A DNA stretch of 64,000 nt from Planctomycetaceae bacterium (GCA_041398825.1 JAWKTX010000001.1:124001-188000), one strand, 5' to 3'; positions 51,727 through 61,389 are shown, counted from the stretch's first letter. The notes: generated by a model not told the origin, from the sequence alone. Made by a program: numbers and translations.

Positions 51727-51895
51727 ATGGGATCGACCACATTTGAGGGTTCTGCGGTTTTTTCTGCTCAACTCCTCATCCTGACATCAGGGGGGGGAAG
51801 GGGTGCAAAGATACTGGTATCCGCTGCCGACTCTGACTTATACTCATCGTGTTCCGGGTGTCTGGGCGAATCTTGAATTGCAGAGAGAGGTACAA

Positions 51896-52084
51896 ATGGC
51901 ATCGAAAGCCCGAAATATTGTTTTTGGCTCCATAGGAGTCGCGGGTTTCATGGTGATTGCATCCATCCTCGACATGGTGGTGGGGATGCCATTTGGCAGC
52001 CAGATGGTGCTTGATATCATGTTCATTCTTGCTGGCGCACTCACGATCTATATGGGTATCAGCTGCCTGAAGGAAATCAGGTAG
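51896..52084 (+). CDS. Small two-helix membrane protein
   Basis: Protein of 62 residues beginning MASKARNIVFGSIG, with two hydrophobic helices (about 9-25 and 33-53) and a polar end (CLKEIR). The ATG at 51896 is preceded by AGAGAGG at good spacing; a longer frame to 51803 is not needed. A strong terminator follows at 52130. The good signals on both sides support a real gene. Function unknown. Confidence 0.75.
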   Translation: MASKARNIVFGSIGVAGFMVIASILDMVVGMPFGSQMVLDIMFILAGALTIYMGISCLKEIR

Positions 52085-52747
52085 CGACGCAGGTATCATA
52101 AAGATTCGCCTACTGAATTGACTCACTTGCCGCAGGGATCTCCATTCACACGTGGGATCACTGCGGTTTTTTGTTGCGCGGTGGGGCGTCAAATTCAGTA
52201 TCCCGTATTTTGCAAGCGGAAACTCGAGCGAGAATTGGGAACTCAAAGGGTGCGTCAATACAGAGATCACAGACGGTTCGCGCGGAAAACCTTGCCAAAC
52301 CCCATGCAGAGTGCCATTTTCGGGCATCCACGTTCAGGAAACGCGCCCTTTCTTCCGTGTTAGATTTCGCATCTTTCCTGATTGGTACAGGTGGACCAAA
52401 AATCGACGTAAGTAATTGGCGTACAAACAGCTTCGGGAATTCAAGACGCCTGAATTGCTTCGACGATAGACCTCTCCAGTCCCTCGGACTGCGACCGGCA
52501 TACAGACCAAAGTAAGGCTGTACGTCGACAAGATCACACAGGTTAAAGACAAAGAATCGACTTTGATGCCTGTTGGAACGTTCGCAGGTTCTGAATTACA
52601 GCGACCCCTAAACAAGGTCAGTCTAATGCGCCGCAGGTCGAGGGTTTCGGCAATCTATGTTGCCGATGTTGTGAAAAACGTTAGGCGAACGTTTCGGGCA
52701 ATCAGGGAGTCGAAGGAACGATTTCCTAGGGAAGGAGACACTTCAAG
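52085..52747. other. Gap of about 660 bases
   Basis: Holds the terminator at 52130-52172 and, beyond it, the probable promoter and leader of the Cys-rich repeat gene. Short frames here give no recognisable product. One of 62 codons from a TTG at 52563 ends overlapping the Cys-rich start, but it lacks a ribosome site. Confidence 0.4.
52130..52172 (+). terminator. Intrinsic terminator after the small membrane protein
   Basis: CCGCAG-G-GATC (52130-52140) pairs with GATC-A-CTGCGG (52156-52166), followed by TTTTTT. It ends the small-gene transcript. Confidence 0.8.
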
Positions 52748-53956
52748 ATGAAATGGATCAGGATGTTCAGTGCGGCGATTGCACTGTCCGGGATGATGGC
52801 TTCGGCACAAGCCGGGCTTTTCGGATCGGGTGGATGTAAGAGCTGTGGCTGTGCTGAAGACTGTCAGCCAGCCTGTTGTAAACCTACGATTGCGCGACCG
52901 TGTCACCGAAACGTGTACACGTATCAGCGTAAGTGTTCTGACATCAAGCCACCTTGCTGCGATAGCTGCTGTGCACCAGCCAGCTGCTGTGCTCCAGCAA
53001 CAGCTTGTGGCGACGCATGCGGTAACGCCTGCGGAACTGGTTGTGACCCAACATGCTGTGCTCCAGCAGCTTGTGGCAACGCATGCGGTAACGCCTGCGG
53101 AGTTGGTTGTGACCCAACGTGCTGTGCTCCAGCAGCCTGTGGCAACGCATGCGGTAACGCCTGCGGAGCTGGTTGTGACCCAACATGCTGTGCACCAGCA
53201 GCTTGTGGCAATGCATGCGGTAACGCCTGCGGAGCTGGTTGCGATCCAACATGCTGTGCACCAGCAGTTTGTGGTGATGCATGCGGCAACGCCTGCGGAG
53301 CTGGTTGTGACCCATCATGCTGTGCACCAGCTGGCTGTGGCAACGCCTGCAACAGCTGCGGCGAAGGATGCTGCTCTCACGAAGACAGCTGTGAGATCGC
53401 CAAGTTGATCTACACATCGATGACCGCTTGCTACGCTAAGGATCGTCGCTCAGCAATCCACAAGCTGGGTAACCGATACAACTGCTGCTGCAACCCGGAA
53501 ATCATGAACGCTTTCGTCTACGCGTTGAATGACTCTGACGAACGAGTTCGAACGGAAGCTGCTGACGAGATTGGTGACCAGATTCGCAAGAACAAGTGCT
53601 GCTGCAGCCCATGTGTTGTTGCTGCTCTGACCTGCTCTCTGGCTGACTGCGATCGTTCAGTACGTCGTCAGGCCGAAGAAGCTTTGGAAGCCTGTGGCTA
53701 CGAGATCGTTGATGGCTGCTGCAACAGCTGTGGTGACACCTGCTGCCATGACGGTGGTTGCACCGCTGGCGGATGCACTGCCACACCAGTCTCAGCTCCT
53801 GTGATGGTTCAGCCACAGCCAACTCCAGCTGGTGACGTAGTTCCAGCTCCGGCTCCTCCAGAAGACCCTCAGGCATTCTTCCCATCTCGTCTGCACAACA
53901 AGTCGCAGGCGAAGACGAAGAGCAGCCTGGCCGGACTTTTCGGAATGGCTCGCTAG
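52748..53956 (+). CDS. Exported Cys-rich tandem-repeat protein with HEAT-like region
   Basis: Protein of 402 residues. A GGAAGGAGA ribosome site precedes the ATG. Signal peptide (1-22, ending AQA-G), a Cys-rich start, then five tandem 22-residue repeats with six Cys each (CGNACGxGCDPTCCAPA pattern; about residues 92-201). A more helical part follows (about 215-320) with HEAT-like units (AIHKLGNRYN, NAFVYALNDSDERVRTEAADEIGDQIR, SVRRQAEEALEACGYEI) that is also Cys-rich, then a Pro-rich end. The many Cys suggest disulfide crosslinking outside the cytoplasm or metal binding; planctomycete envelopes were once described as Cys-rich protein layers. A strong terminator and ribosome site suggest high expression. 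Function unknown. Confidence 0.88.
   Translation: MKWIRMFSAAIALSGMMASAQAGLFGSGGCKSCGCAEDCQPACCKPTIARPCHRNVYTYQRKCSDIKPPCCDSCCAPASCCAPATACGDACGNACGTGCDPTCCAPAACGNACGNACGVGCDPTCCAPAACGNACGNACGAGCDPTCCAPAACGNACGNACGAGCDPTCCAPAVCGDACGNACGAGCDPSCCAPAGCGNACNSCGEGCCSHEDSCEIAKLIYTSMTACYAKDRRSAIHKLGNRYNCCCNPEIMNAFVYALNDSDERVRTEAADEIGDQIRKNKCCCSPCVVAALTCSLADCDRSVRRQAEEALEACGYEIVDGCCNSCGDTCCHDGGCTAGGCTATPVSAPVMVQPQPTPAGDVVPAPAPPEDPQAFFPSRLHNKSQAKTKSSLAGLFGMAR
53021..53350 (+). repeat. Five tandem 66-bp repeats in the Cys-rich gene
   Basis: Units begin at 53021, 53087, 53153, 53219 and 53285, each 66 bases and in frame, encoding 22 residues. Copies differ mostly at synonymous third positions, plus changes such as Thr/Val/Ala and Ala/Val/Gly. 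Because the unit is a multiple of three, two other frames also stay open, giving false long frames. Confidence 0.93.
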
Positions 53957-54024
53957 AAACGACTTGAGGCGACCTGCACCGACAACGGTGTAAAGACTGC
54001 CTCGCTGTAACTCAGAACAACGTG

Positions 54025-54063
54025 ACGGCTTCCGGAAGCAATTTCGGAAGCCGTTTTTTTTTG
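54025..54063 (+). terminator. Strong intrinsic terminator after the Cys-rich gene
   Basis: ACGGCTTCCG (54025-54034) pairs with CGGAAGCCGT (54045-54054), followed by a run of eight or nine T. It lies 70 bases past the Cys-rich stop. Confidence 0.92.
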
Positions 54064-54172
54064 TATTCACGTTGAGAATGCGATTTTGGTTACGCGGTCG
54101 AAATATCAGTGCCGTAACGTAACTGGAAGCCTATTCAATAAGGGTGTTTTCAAACAGGTCGTTGGGGTCGTT

Positions 54173-56401
54173 ATGTCAGGAGAGGCCGGCAAAACCTTGG
54201 TGCAACGATCGTTGTTGTTGCTCTTTTGTGCTTTTGCAGTCATTTATTGCAGCCTCTTTTTCTCTCAGGTGCTTCCCAACAATCCAGGTATCCGCAGAGC
54301 TGATATTTGGGGTGTGCTGCTTGACCAGGTGTTGCTGACAGACAATTCCGGTACCGCAGCAGAAACTGTCCAGAATGACGCTTCCTCCCTGACTTCTCAG
54401 AATGCGTCATTTGCATCACGATTGCTTCAGCGGCAAAAAGTAATTGGTTCTTCGCTCCTCCTGCTCTTTTTTGCCTGGGGCTGCGGGCGAGCCATCGAGC
54501 GAGCTTTGCTGCAGGGCAGATCCGGCCTCTTGTGGTCCGAGAGGCTGGTCATTCAGTTTGGAACTGGCTTGTCTCTTTTGTCGCTTGCGACACTCTTTGC
54601 CGGATTAGCGGGGAAACTCAGTCCGGCAATGATACTGCTGCCCGCAGGACTGATTGCAATTGTTGCGGCGGTATACGGCCGAAAGTCTGCCGGGAATCAA
54701 CGACAGGCAGACGATGGTCTGCCGCCGGTTGTTCCACTTTCGTTCTGGCTTCGCGTGGTGTTGACGAGTGGTGCTGTCATCTACGGTTCATATCTCCTGA
54801 CAGGAGCGATGTCACCGCCGACCGACTTCGATGTTCGCGAATACCATCTGCAGGGTCCAAAGGAATGGTTCCTTGACGGGCGCATTCATTATCTGCGGCA
54901 CAATGTCTACACCAGCTTTCCATTCCATACGGAAATGTTAAGCCTCGCAGGAATGGTGATCTCCGGCGATTGGTGGACTGGTGCAATTTCCGGGAAGCTG
55001 GTCCTTGGTACTTTCTCTCTGCTGACCTCGTTATGCGTCTACAGTATCGCACGCCGCCATGCGGGTCTTGTGCCGGCCATTCTCTCTACATTGATCCATC
55101 TGACAACTCCCTGGACAATGCGAATTGCACTGATCGCTTATGCAGAAGGTGCATTGACCTTCTATCTGGCCCTGACTGTGATGCTTTGCCTGATCAAAGA
55201 GGATGGCATCGATGCAGTCGGGGCGAGGTATCGATGGCTATTCCTGATCGGCCTGATGGCTGGCAGCGCGATGGCATGCAAGTACACGGGGCTTGTAAAC
55301 GTGATACTTCCGTGCGTGCTGCTGCTATGCTGGCGAGTCGTCAGAATCGCTGTCGAGGGACCGCCGGACGTTCAGCGTCTTCGATTGAGCAGGATTGTTC
55401 GTCAACTGATGGTACTCGGGACTGGAATTCTGGTTACCGTTGGGCCCTGGCTGGCGAGAAATTTCGCAGATACTGCCAATCCAGTGTTCCCGCTCGCCTA
55501 CAGTGTGTTTGGTGGTCCGGAATGGTCAACGGATGTTGATGTTCGCTGGAAAGCAGCCCATGGCCCATCAGAACGCGACGTGTGGCAGATCCCACGGCAT
55601 GCAATGGATGCTGCTGTGCGAAATGACTGGACCAGTCCTTTGCTTTTTGCGTTCCTGCTGCCTTCGCTCGTCATGTGCCGGCATTCGAAAACGTTGACGA
55701 CAATCTGGCTCCTGGTTCTCTGGCAGTTTGGGATTTGGTGGGGGTTCACTCATCGGATTGACAGGTTCTGGATTCCAGTCATACCACTGTTGTCGGTCAC
55801 TGCGGGCTGGGCCTGGCACGCGTCTGAAACTCGAATCTGGCGACGTTCGTGCATCACAATTATTGCCGTATGTACTGTATTCAATCTCCGGCTTTGTACG
55901 TTGCCGCTGGTTGGTTTTCATGCGGGCCTGATGGACTTCGAGGCAGCCCGACAGATCCCGATTCGATCGGACTTCAGGTTTCTCAACGAACGATTGCCGA
56001 AGGACTCGCACGTGCTGATGGTTGGTGAGGCTCAGGTTTTCGATGCGAACTTCCAGGTGACATACAATACAGTTTTTGACGACAACATTTTCGAAGAATG
56101 GACCAGATCTGATGCCCCGTCGTTTGGTGAACACGGCGTAACTCACGTGATGGTGAACTGGTTTGAGGTACTCCGTTATCGGGTTCCCGGGTCATATGGC
56201 TACTGCGAGTACGTACAACCATCGAGATTCGAGAAGCTCGTGGAAGACGGCTGGTTATCAGAACCGATGGTGCTGATGTCGCGTCCGGTTGATTCCTTTT
56301 CAACACAGGAGCTGGAATTGATGCGCAGCTGGGCTGGCTACGATTCCATAAACATCTCAGGGCAAATCAATGGCATCATGTTGTACGAAGTCATTCGATG
56401 A
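54173..56401 (+). CDS. GT-C-like polytopic membrane protein
   Basis: Protein of 742 residues with about twelve hydrophobic segments and a soluble C-terminal part of about 180 residues. Start at the ATG at 54173 (GGGG nearby); the frame is open to 54086. The loop after an early segment reads PPTDFDVREYHLQGPKEWFLDGRI. An acidic residue near the end of this first large loop, followed by Tyr/His, is typical of GT-C glycosyltransferases using polyprenyl-phosphate sugars (PMT/ArnT group). The multi-membrane core fits that group. It ends nine bases before the convergent kinase gene. Family assignment is moderate; substrate unknown. Confidence 0.75.
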   Translation: MSGEAGKTLVQRSLLLLFCAFAVIYCSLFFSQVLPNNPGIRRADIWGVLLDQVLLTDNSGTAAETVQNDASSLTSQNASFASRLLQRQKVIGSSLLLLFFAWGCGRAIERALLQGRSGLLWSERLVIQFGTGLSLLSLATLFAGLAGKLSPAMILLPAGLIAIVAAVYGRKSAGNQRQADDGLPPVVPLSFWLRVVLTSGAVIYGSYLLTGAMSPPTDFDVREYHLQGPKEWFLDGRIHYLRHNVYTSFPFHTEMLSLAGMVISGDWWTGAISGKLVLGTFSLLTSLCVYSIARRHAGLVPAILSTLIHLTTPWTMRIALIAYAEGALTFYLALTVMLCLIKEDGIDAVGARYRWLFLIGLMAGSAMACKYTGLVNVILPCVLLLCWRVVRIAVEGPPDVQRLRLSRIVRQLMVLGTGILVTVGPWLARNFADTANPVFPLAYSVFGGPEWSTDVDVRWKAAHGPSERDVWQIPRHAMDAAVRNDWTSPLLFAFLLPSLVMCRHSKTLTTIWLLVLWQFGIWWGFTHRIDRFWIPVIPLLSVTAGWAWHASETRIWRRSCITIIAVCTVFNLRLCTLPLVGFHAGLMDFEAARQIPIRSDFRFLNERLPKDSHVLMVGEAQVFDANFQVTYNTVFDDNIFEEWTRSDAPSFGEHGVTHVMVNWFEVLRYRVPGSYGYCEYVQPSRFEKLVEDGWLSEPMVLMSRPVDSFSTQELELMRSWAGYDSINISGQINGIMLYEVIR

Positions 56402-56410
56402 TGCAGGACC

Positions 56411-58144
56411 TTAGTAGTACCACACTGTGTAAACTGCCACTCCGACTGCACCGAGCAGAGTGATCACGGCGCACCAGAGGCCGATTCTGCCTGCCGCAGA
56501 CTGTTCTTGCCGCGGAGAGGAACTTTGGTAGCGGCGGTGATAGAGGCCGCTGGATTTGATTCTGGAAATTCGCCGGGATGCGATTATTCCTTTTGAGATT
56601 TCTGCGGTGATGGATTTCTCTGGTTGCTGTATCGCCTCCGAACCCGGACGGGTAGCCAGTTGGGTTGTTTCGCGGCACTGATGCTCCGGGAAGACATCCC
56701 GAAGCAGGTCCTCGATCATGTCTTTATTGAGATCCAGGTCGGGTTGCATTGGCTCAGGCGAATCTGTTTGCAGATCCACGACTTTTGTCGCTGTTCGTGC
56801 GCCGTCCGGATGGAGTGGTGTCGTGTTTGAATGAAAGGAGCGTACGGGATCCGTCGGCTGATCAAAGGACCGTCCGGCAGGCGAAGCTGGCTCGGTCGGT
56901 CTGGCACCTTTCTCGTTGTCTCCTCTTTGCTTCGCCTGGTTGCCAGAGCCATGGTGCCGGATCTCACTCGGTTCGGCAGAGTGACATTGATTGTTTTTCC
57001 ACAAATTCAATGGTTGGGGCCGCCGATCAAATTCTGCAGCATTTGCAGCAGCCAGCAGCCACGATTGCAGCCGATCGGCAACTGCCAGAGCCGACTGGAT
57101 TCGATACTGACTGCTTTTTTCCATCATATCCTGAAGGAGTTCTGTCAACTGTTTTGGAACATCATTCCGGAAGTCAGAGACGGGCTTCGGTGTCTTTAAC
57201 TGATGAGCCAGAATTCGCTGGGCGAGCGAGCCTTCATGAAATGGAGGGCGTCCCGTCAACAGAAAATAGAATGTGCAGCCAAGGCCATAGATGTCGGACC
57301 GAGCATCAGCAAGGTGGCTGTCCAGTGCCTGCTCCGGCGACAAGTAGTCAGCCGTGCCAAGTACTCTCTCGTTATAGTCTCGAGTCAGACTTTCCTCGCT
57401 GTCGTAGTCGTTTGCGAGCCCAAGGTCCAGCAGGCGAATCGTACCATCATCGTGCAGAAACAGATTTCCCGGCTTTATGTCTCGATGCACCAGACCTGTG
57501 TCATGAGCATGTTGAAGTCCACGTGCGGCTTGTTCGATATAGCTTGCGGCAAGGCGGCAGGGCAGGGGACCGTCGGCATTGACAATGTCGTAAAGGTCTC
57601 TGCCAGGCAGCAGTTCCATCGCCATGAAGTAGACGTCGTTCCTGCCGTCATTCTCTTCGTGCAACTGATAAACGCGAACGATATTCGGATGCTGAAGACG
57701 TACGGCAAGCTGAGCTTCTCGTTTGAATCGAGGCAGGTAGGAGGCCCGATGTGTTTTTGATAGAGGGAGCACTTTCAGTGCGTACCGTAATCCGGAGATT
57801 CGGTGCCGGGCGGCATAAATTGTGCTCATTCCACCCCGAGCGATCTTCTCCTCGAGGATATAGTCTCCCAGAAGAAAACCACGATGTTTACCCTGAAGCA
57901 GCTTGTCATTTTGCCAGGCGGTTACCCAGCCCTGGGTTCGCAGCCAGTGGCTAAGCTGCTCTGCAGAGGTCGTATTACAATCCCTGACGGCCGGGATCCC
58001 TGATGGAGACTGTTCGCTGACATCAGCCGAATAGGGCATCGAGCTGCTCAGCCAGGCGATCATTCTGGCGGTCTGTAATTCATCAAGCAGTTTGCTGCGA
58101 GATAATGTTTCGAGAAACGCCGGTAATGTGATTGTGCCGGACAT
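56411..58144 (-). CDS. Membrane Ser/Thr protein kinase
   Basis: Protein of 577 residues. An N-terminal planctomycete-type lead-in region (1-90, ending WQNDKLLQGKHRGFLLGDY) precedes a Hanks-type kinase domain (about 95-365). Visible motifs are IARGGMSTIYAA (Gly-rich loop), ALKV with Lys124, HRDIKPGN (catalytic loop), LLDLGLAN (the DFG motif as DLG), GTADYLSPEQA and DIYGLGCTFYFLL. A long Pro/Ser/Thr-rich linker follows, then one membrane helix at the very C-terminus (IGLWCAVITLLGAVGVAVYTVW). The kinase domain therefore faces the cytoplasm with almost nothing outside. Ends beside the GT-C-like gene, convergent. Confidence 0.95.
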   Translation of the reverse strand: MSGTITLPAFLETLSRSKLLDELQTARMIAWLSSSMPYSADVSEQSPSGIPAVRDCNTTSAEQLSHWLRTQGWVTAWQNDKLLQGKHRGFLLGDYILEEKIARGGMSTIYAARHRISGLRYALKVLPLSKTHRASYLPRFKREAQLAVRLQHPNIVRVYQLHEENDGRNDVYFMAMELLPGRDLYDIVNADGPLPCRLAASYIEQAARGLQHAHDTGLVHRDIKPGNLFLHDDGTIRLLDLGLANDYDSEESLTRDYNERVLGTADYLSPEQALDSHLADARSDIYGLGCTFYFLLTGRPPFHEGSLAQRILAHQLKTPKPVSDFRNDVPKQLTELLQDMMEKSSQYRIQSALAVADRLQSWLLAAANAAEFDRRPQPLNLWKNNQCHSAEPSEIRHHGSGNQAKQRGDNEKGARPTEPASPAGRSFDQPTDPVRSFHSNTTPLHPDGARTATKVVDLQTDSPEPMQPDLDLNKDMIEDLLRDVFPEHQCRETTQLATRPGSEAIQQPEKSITAEISKGIIASRRISRIKSSGLYHRRYQSSSPRQEQSAAGRIGLWCAVITLLGAVGVAVYTVWYY

Positions 58145-58465
58145 CAGACTCTGAGATTGAGATAAGAGATGGGAGAGGACCAGGTTCGCGAAGCCGTCCC
58201 TTCATGTTCTCATGACTATGCCTGCTTTTCAAGCAGTGACGTCCGTGGCTCCATTTTAACGGCTTGTTGAATGAAGATGTTGTGCCGCTGCCGGCCGTTT
58301 GCTTTCGGATGGCTCATGCCTGCCGCGAAGGTATGCAAAGCAATCGGGAGGATTGAAATCTTGAGGCTCGGATGCTGGCGGTAATTTCGAAATTTGTCGT
58401 TCGGTTGATATGATTCGGGTTCAGATACTCACTCACGCCGATGTACCGTTGAACGATGTGGTTTT
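58145..58465. promoter_or_regulatory. Divergent intergenic region
   Basis: About 320 bases between the kinase and the glutaredoxin-like gene, presumably with promoters for both. A small hairpin CTGCTT-TTC-AAGCAG lies near 58222. No gene is supported. Confidence 0.35.
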
Positions 58466-59017
58466 ATGACCGATGAACCAGGAACGCAGGAAGATTCGTT
58501 ATCAGATGCAGAAGCCGCTGCGTTTGCGCAACGCATGAACGGCTGGCTGGGAACCATTCTGATGGTCCTGGGCTCGATCCTCGCCGTGCTGATTTTCTGT
58601 GATCGTGCTGAGATGCACTTGTTCGATATGCCGGTTTTTTGGCATCAAATGCGGCCCTTTCATCTGTTGGTGTGCCTGATGATTTTTGGGGGAGCGGCGG
58701 CGATGCTGAAGACGCCTCGTCCAGAGGCAGTTGCGGCACGGCGGATGACGATTCATTCGCCTTTCAGCCGGGTGCGTTTCTACACGCGTCAGGGATGCCA
58801 CTTATGCGACGAAACACTGAGCATTCTGCGTGAAGAGGCCAGCCTGCCTGAAATTGAAATCATCGATATCGACAGCAACGATCAATTGCAGCGACAATTC
58901 GGCGAGTCTGTGCCCGTGATCGAAATTGATGGCAGGATTAGATTCAGGGGTGGAGTTCAGCCGCTGGCGCTCAGGCGGTTAATCGAAGGCACTTTGGCTC
59001 AGCAGTCACGCTCGTAG
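58466..59017 (+). CDS. Membrane-anchored glutaredoxin-like protein
   Basis: Protein of 183 residues. Two membrane segments (about 27-46 and 64-82) are followed by a thioredoxin-fold domain: VRFYTRQGCHLCDETLSIL with active-site Cys111 and Cys114, and VPVIEIDGRIRFRGGV with the cis-Pro after Val. The pattern resembles DUF836/glutaredoxin-like proteins. Two transmembrane helices would keep the N-terminus and the redox domain on the same side of the membrane, probably the cytoplasm. Target proteins are unknown. Upstream of the solo receiver gene by 221 bases on the same strand. Confidence 0.85.
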   Translation: MTDEPGTQEDSLSDAEAAAFAQRMNGWLGTILMVLGSILAVLIFCDRAEMHLFDMPVFWHQMRPFHLLVCLMIFGGAAAMLKTPRPEAVAARRMTIHSPFSRVRFYTRQGCHLCDETLSILREEASLPEIEIIDIDSNDQLQRQFGESVPVIEIDGRIRFRGGVQPLALRRLIEGTLAQQSRS

Positions 59018-59238
59018 GTGGGACGGCGGACACGTACTCCGGGCTCCTGTGGGTCAGCGTATTTCCGAAATCAGACAAGTGTGAGCATTCATTTTCGAAG
59101 TTTCGGCATTGGGCTATACTTCGCGGACCCGTGGAATAAAGTCGCTTCGCTGGTGGCAATTCTGTCGAGCGGATCTGAGTCAATTGGTCGGGCGGTGCAG
59201 GGCAGGGTTCTGCTGAGCCGAAACAGGAACACTTTAAG

Positions 59239-59709
59239 ATGAGTAATCAGGAAATCGACATTTCATCGTCACGAGTTCTGATTGCGGACGATATTCAGCA
59301 GAACCGCGAGCTACTGGAAGCTTACCTCGCAGACGAAGGGTACGATATCCTGATGGCCAATGACGGTCATCAAGCCATGCAAATGGTTGACGAACACCAG
59401 CCCGACTTGATTTTGCTAGACATCATGATGCCTCGCATGAGTGGCTACGAAGTGTGTGCTCAATTAAAAGCGGACCCGTCTCGACGCGCAATTCCGGTCC
59501 TGATTGTCACCGCATTAAATGAAATGGGAGATATCGAAAAGGCTGTTGAAGCAGGATGCGATGATTTCCTTACAAAACCAGTGAACCGGCTTGAATTGCG
59601 AACTCGCGTGAAGTCGTTGCTTCGCGTGCGACATTTGGCGAATGAACGGGACCGATTGCTTGCATATCTCGAGGAAATGGAGCATCGCGTTCTGAATGAA
59701 CGGTCCTAG
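59239..59709 (+). CDS. Solo receiver-domain response regulator
   Basis: Protein of 156 residues. A receiver domain covers most of it: VLIADDIQQNRELLEAYL (acidic pocket), phospho-acceptor Asp61 in LLDIMMPRMSGYEV, Thr in IVTAL, Lys in LTKPVNRLEL. A short coiled-coil tail follows (about 130-150, NERDRLLAYLEEMEHRV). There is no output domain, so it acts by protein contact. No kinase is adjacent; the histidine kinase at 50146 is the nearest lone one. Confidence 0.93.
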   Translation: MSNQEIDISSSRVLIADDIQQNRELLEAYLADEGYDILMANDGHQAMQMVDEHQPDLILLDIMMPRMSGYEVCAQLKADPSRRAIPVLIVTALNEMGDIEKAVEAGCDDFLTKPVNRLELRTRVKSLLRVRHLANERDRLLAYLEEMEHRVLNERS

Positions 59710-60072
59710 AAGATTTCGCCGGTGAACTCTTGCAGCGTTTCTTTTCAAAGACGTTTTAATTGTCCCGGCTATCACCGGAATTTCCGGAGACGACCTTCAC
59801 TTTGGCTTCGAGGCGAAAAGACAAACAGCGACGAGGAAGATGCCTTGTGAAATCAGGGATTGGGTTGGTCTCCACGCGGAACGGCATTTCCGGGGCCTCT
59901 GAAAGTCGCGACGGAAATCGTTTCATAGCTCGACAGGACCCGGGCGTCGCAAAAATGCCTCCCTGAATCAATTCATCTGACTTTCTTGAGATCGTTGAAA
60001 TCTTTTCAACGCCTGTCGTGCTGCAAATTCAGACGTTAGCTAATACTCAAACAGAATCGAACTCATTGCTCC
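59710..60072. other. Gap of 363 bases
   Basis: Between the receiver gene and the methyltransferase gene. Short frames only, without recognisable product. No terminator with a clear stem and U-run was found. Confidence 0.35.
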
Positions 60073-61371
60073 ATGTCCGATGCTCAACCGAAGGCTGGTA
60101 ATGAACTGCCGTCAGCCCCGTCATTGCCGACGGAGTTCAACATCCCTGCTACTTTGCCTGTTGCGTACCTGCAGCCTCGCCGAGCCCAGCCATTTTTCGG
60201 GCGACATCCATGGGTGTTTCCGGGGGCGATTCGCGGGTTTGAAGACGGCGCCGGGAGTCCAGTTTCAGAAGACTCAATTCTTCCCGGCACACCTGTCCGT
60301 CTCCTGACGTCAGAAGGGAAGTTTATTGCGACCGGGCTCCACAACAACAACAGCAGAATTCGATTGCGTCTGTACACTTGGAACGAAGCCGAGATGCTGG
60401 CCGGAGACTTCTGGAAACAAAAAATTGAAACTGCGATTGCCGCTCGACGCGATCATTTTGACTTAGCCAGTGATCGAACAGGTTGCCGCCTTGTGTTCAG
60501 TGAATCGGATCAGTTATCCGGACTGACGGTTGATTGGTACGCCGGTTTTGCACTTGTGCAGTTTACCAGTCTGGCTCTTTATCAGCATCGGAAACTGATT
60601 ATCGACGCCCTTCAGTCGTGCACTGACCCCCGCGGTATCTGGCTCCGCACGGAGAAAGGAATGCGCGAGGCAGAAGGACTGGAAGCTGTCGATGGGCTGA
60701 TCGCAGGGCAGGAACCGCCACGTCCTCTGTTCATCGAAGAGCACGGTGTTCAGTATGGGGTCGATGTTCAGCAGGGGCAAAAAACCGGCTGTTTTCTCGA
60801 TCAACGCGACAATCGATTGGCAGTGAGCCGTTTTACCAGGAACGCAAAGGTCCTGGACGCCTTCTGTTTCTCGGGAGGGTTCGGTATCACCGCCTTAAAA
60901 TGTGGCGGTGCTGCAAATGTACTTGGGATTGATTCTTCCGACGCTGCGATCACTCTGGCAGCAGCCAACGCAGAACTGAATGGCGTTGCGGGGCATTGCC
61001 GCTGGATGAAAGCGGATGTCAAAAATGCTCTCGAAGAATTAGCGGGGCAGGGCACAACCTTCGATGTCGTCATTCTGGACCCACCTCGCATGGCTCGAAC
61101 CCGCGGTGGGATCGAACGAGCATTGAATGGCTATCTGCGTCTGAACATGCAGGGGATGCAAGTACTGAAACCTGGTGGGATTCTTGTCACATGCAGCTGT
61201 TCCGGGCTGGTTGCGCGGGAAGAATTTCGAGAAATGCTTGCAGAGGCCTCCCGTCAAAGTCGGCGGGCCGTGCAGATATTGGAAACGCATGGCCAACCAA
61301 TGGACCATCCGGTAATGCCGACCTGCCCGGAAACTGAATATTTGAAAGTTTTCGTCTGCCGCGTTTTGTAA
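60073..61371 (+). CDS. RlmI/RlmK-like class I rRNA methyltransferase
   Basis: Protein of 432 residues. An N-terminal PUA-like RNA-binding part (about 30-110: LQPRRAQPFFGRHPWVFPGAI) is followed by a central RlmI-type region and a C-terminal SAM-binding Rossmann domain. Motifs are DQRDNR, VLDAFCFSGGFGITAL (SAM motif I), VLGIDSSDAAI, FDVVILDPPRMARTRGGIERA (DPP motif) and GGILVTCSCSGLV, as in the 23S rRNA 5-methylcytosine methyltransferase RlmI. The exact rRNA position cannot be told. Cytosolic. Convergent with the next gene. Confidence 0.9.
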   Translation: MSDAQPKAGNELPSAPSLPTEFNIPATLPVAYLQPRRAQPFFGRHPWVFPGAIRGFEDGAGSPVSEDSILPGTPVRLLTSEGKFIATGLHNNNSRIRLRLYTWNEAEMLAGDFWKQKIETAIAARRDHFDLASDRTGCRLVFSESDQLSGLTVDWYAGFALVQFTSLALYQHRKLIIDALQSCTDPRGIWLRTEKGMREAEGLEAVDGLIAGQEPPRPLFIEEHGVQYGVDVQQGQKTGCFLDQRDNRLAVSRFTRNAKVLDAFCFSGGFGITALKCGGAANVLGIDSSDAAITLAAANAELNGVAGHCRWMKADVKNALEELAGQGTTFDVVILDPPRMARTRGGIERALNGYLRLNMQGMQVLKPGGILVTCSCSGLVAREEFREMLAEASRQSRRAVQILETHGQPMDHPVMPTCPETEYLKVFVCRVL

Positions 61372-61389
61372 TTTGTCCCGGCAGCCGAA

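Noticed and set aside
52563..52751. A 62-codon frame overlapping the start of the Cys-rich gene
   Set aside because: It starts with TTG, has no ribosome site and no recognisable features.
53021..53350. Tandem repeats considered as a CRISPR array
   Set aside because: The units are contiguous without unique spacers and encode protein repeats.
52830..53408. A second plus-strand frame through the Cys-rich repeats, and minus-strand frames opposite them
   Set aside because: A 66-bp repeat keeps other frames open by its length; only the 52748 frame has a ribosome site, a signal peptide and conserved Cys.
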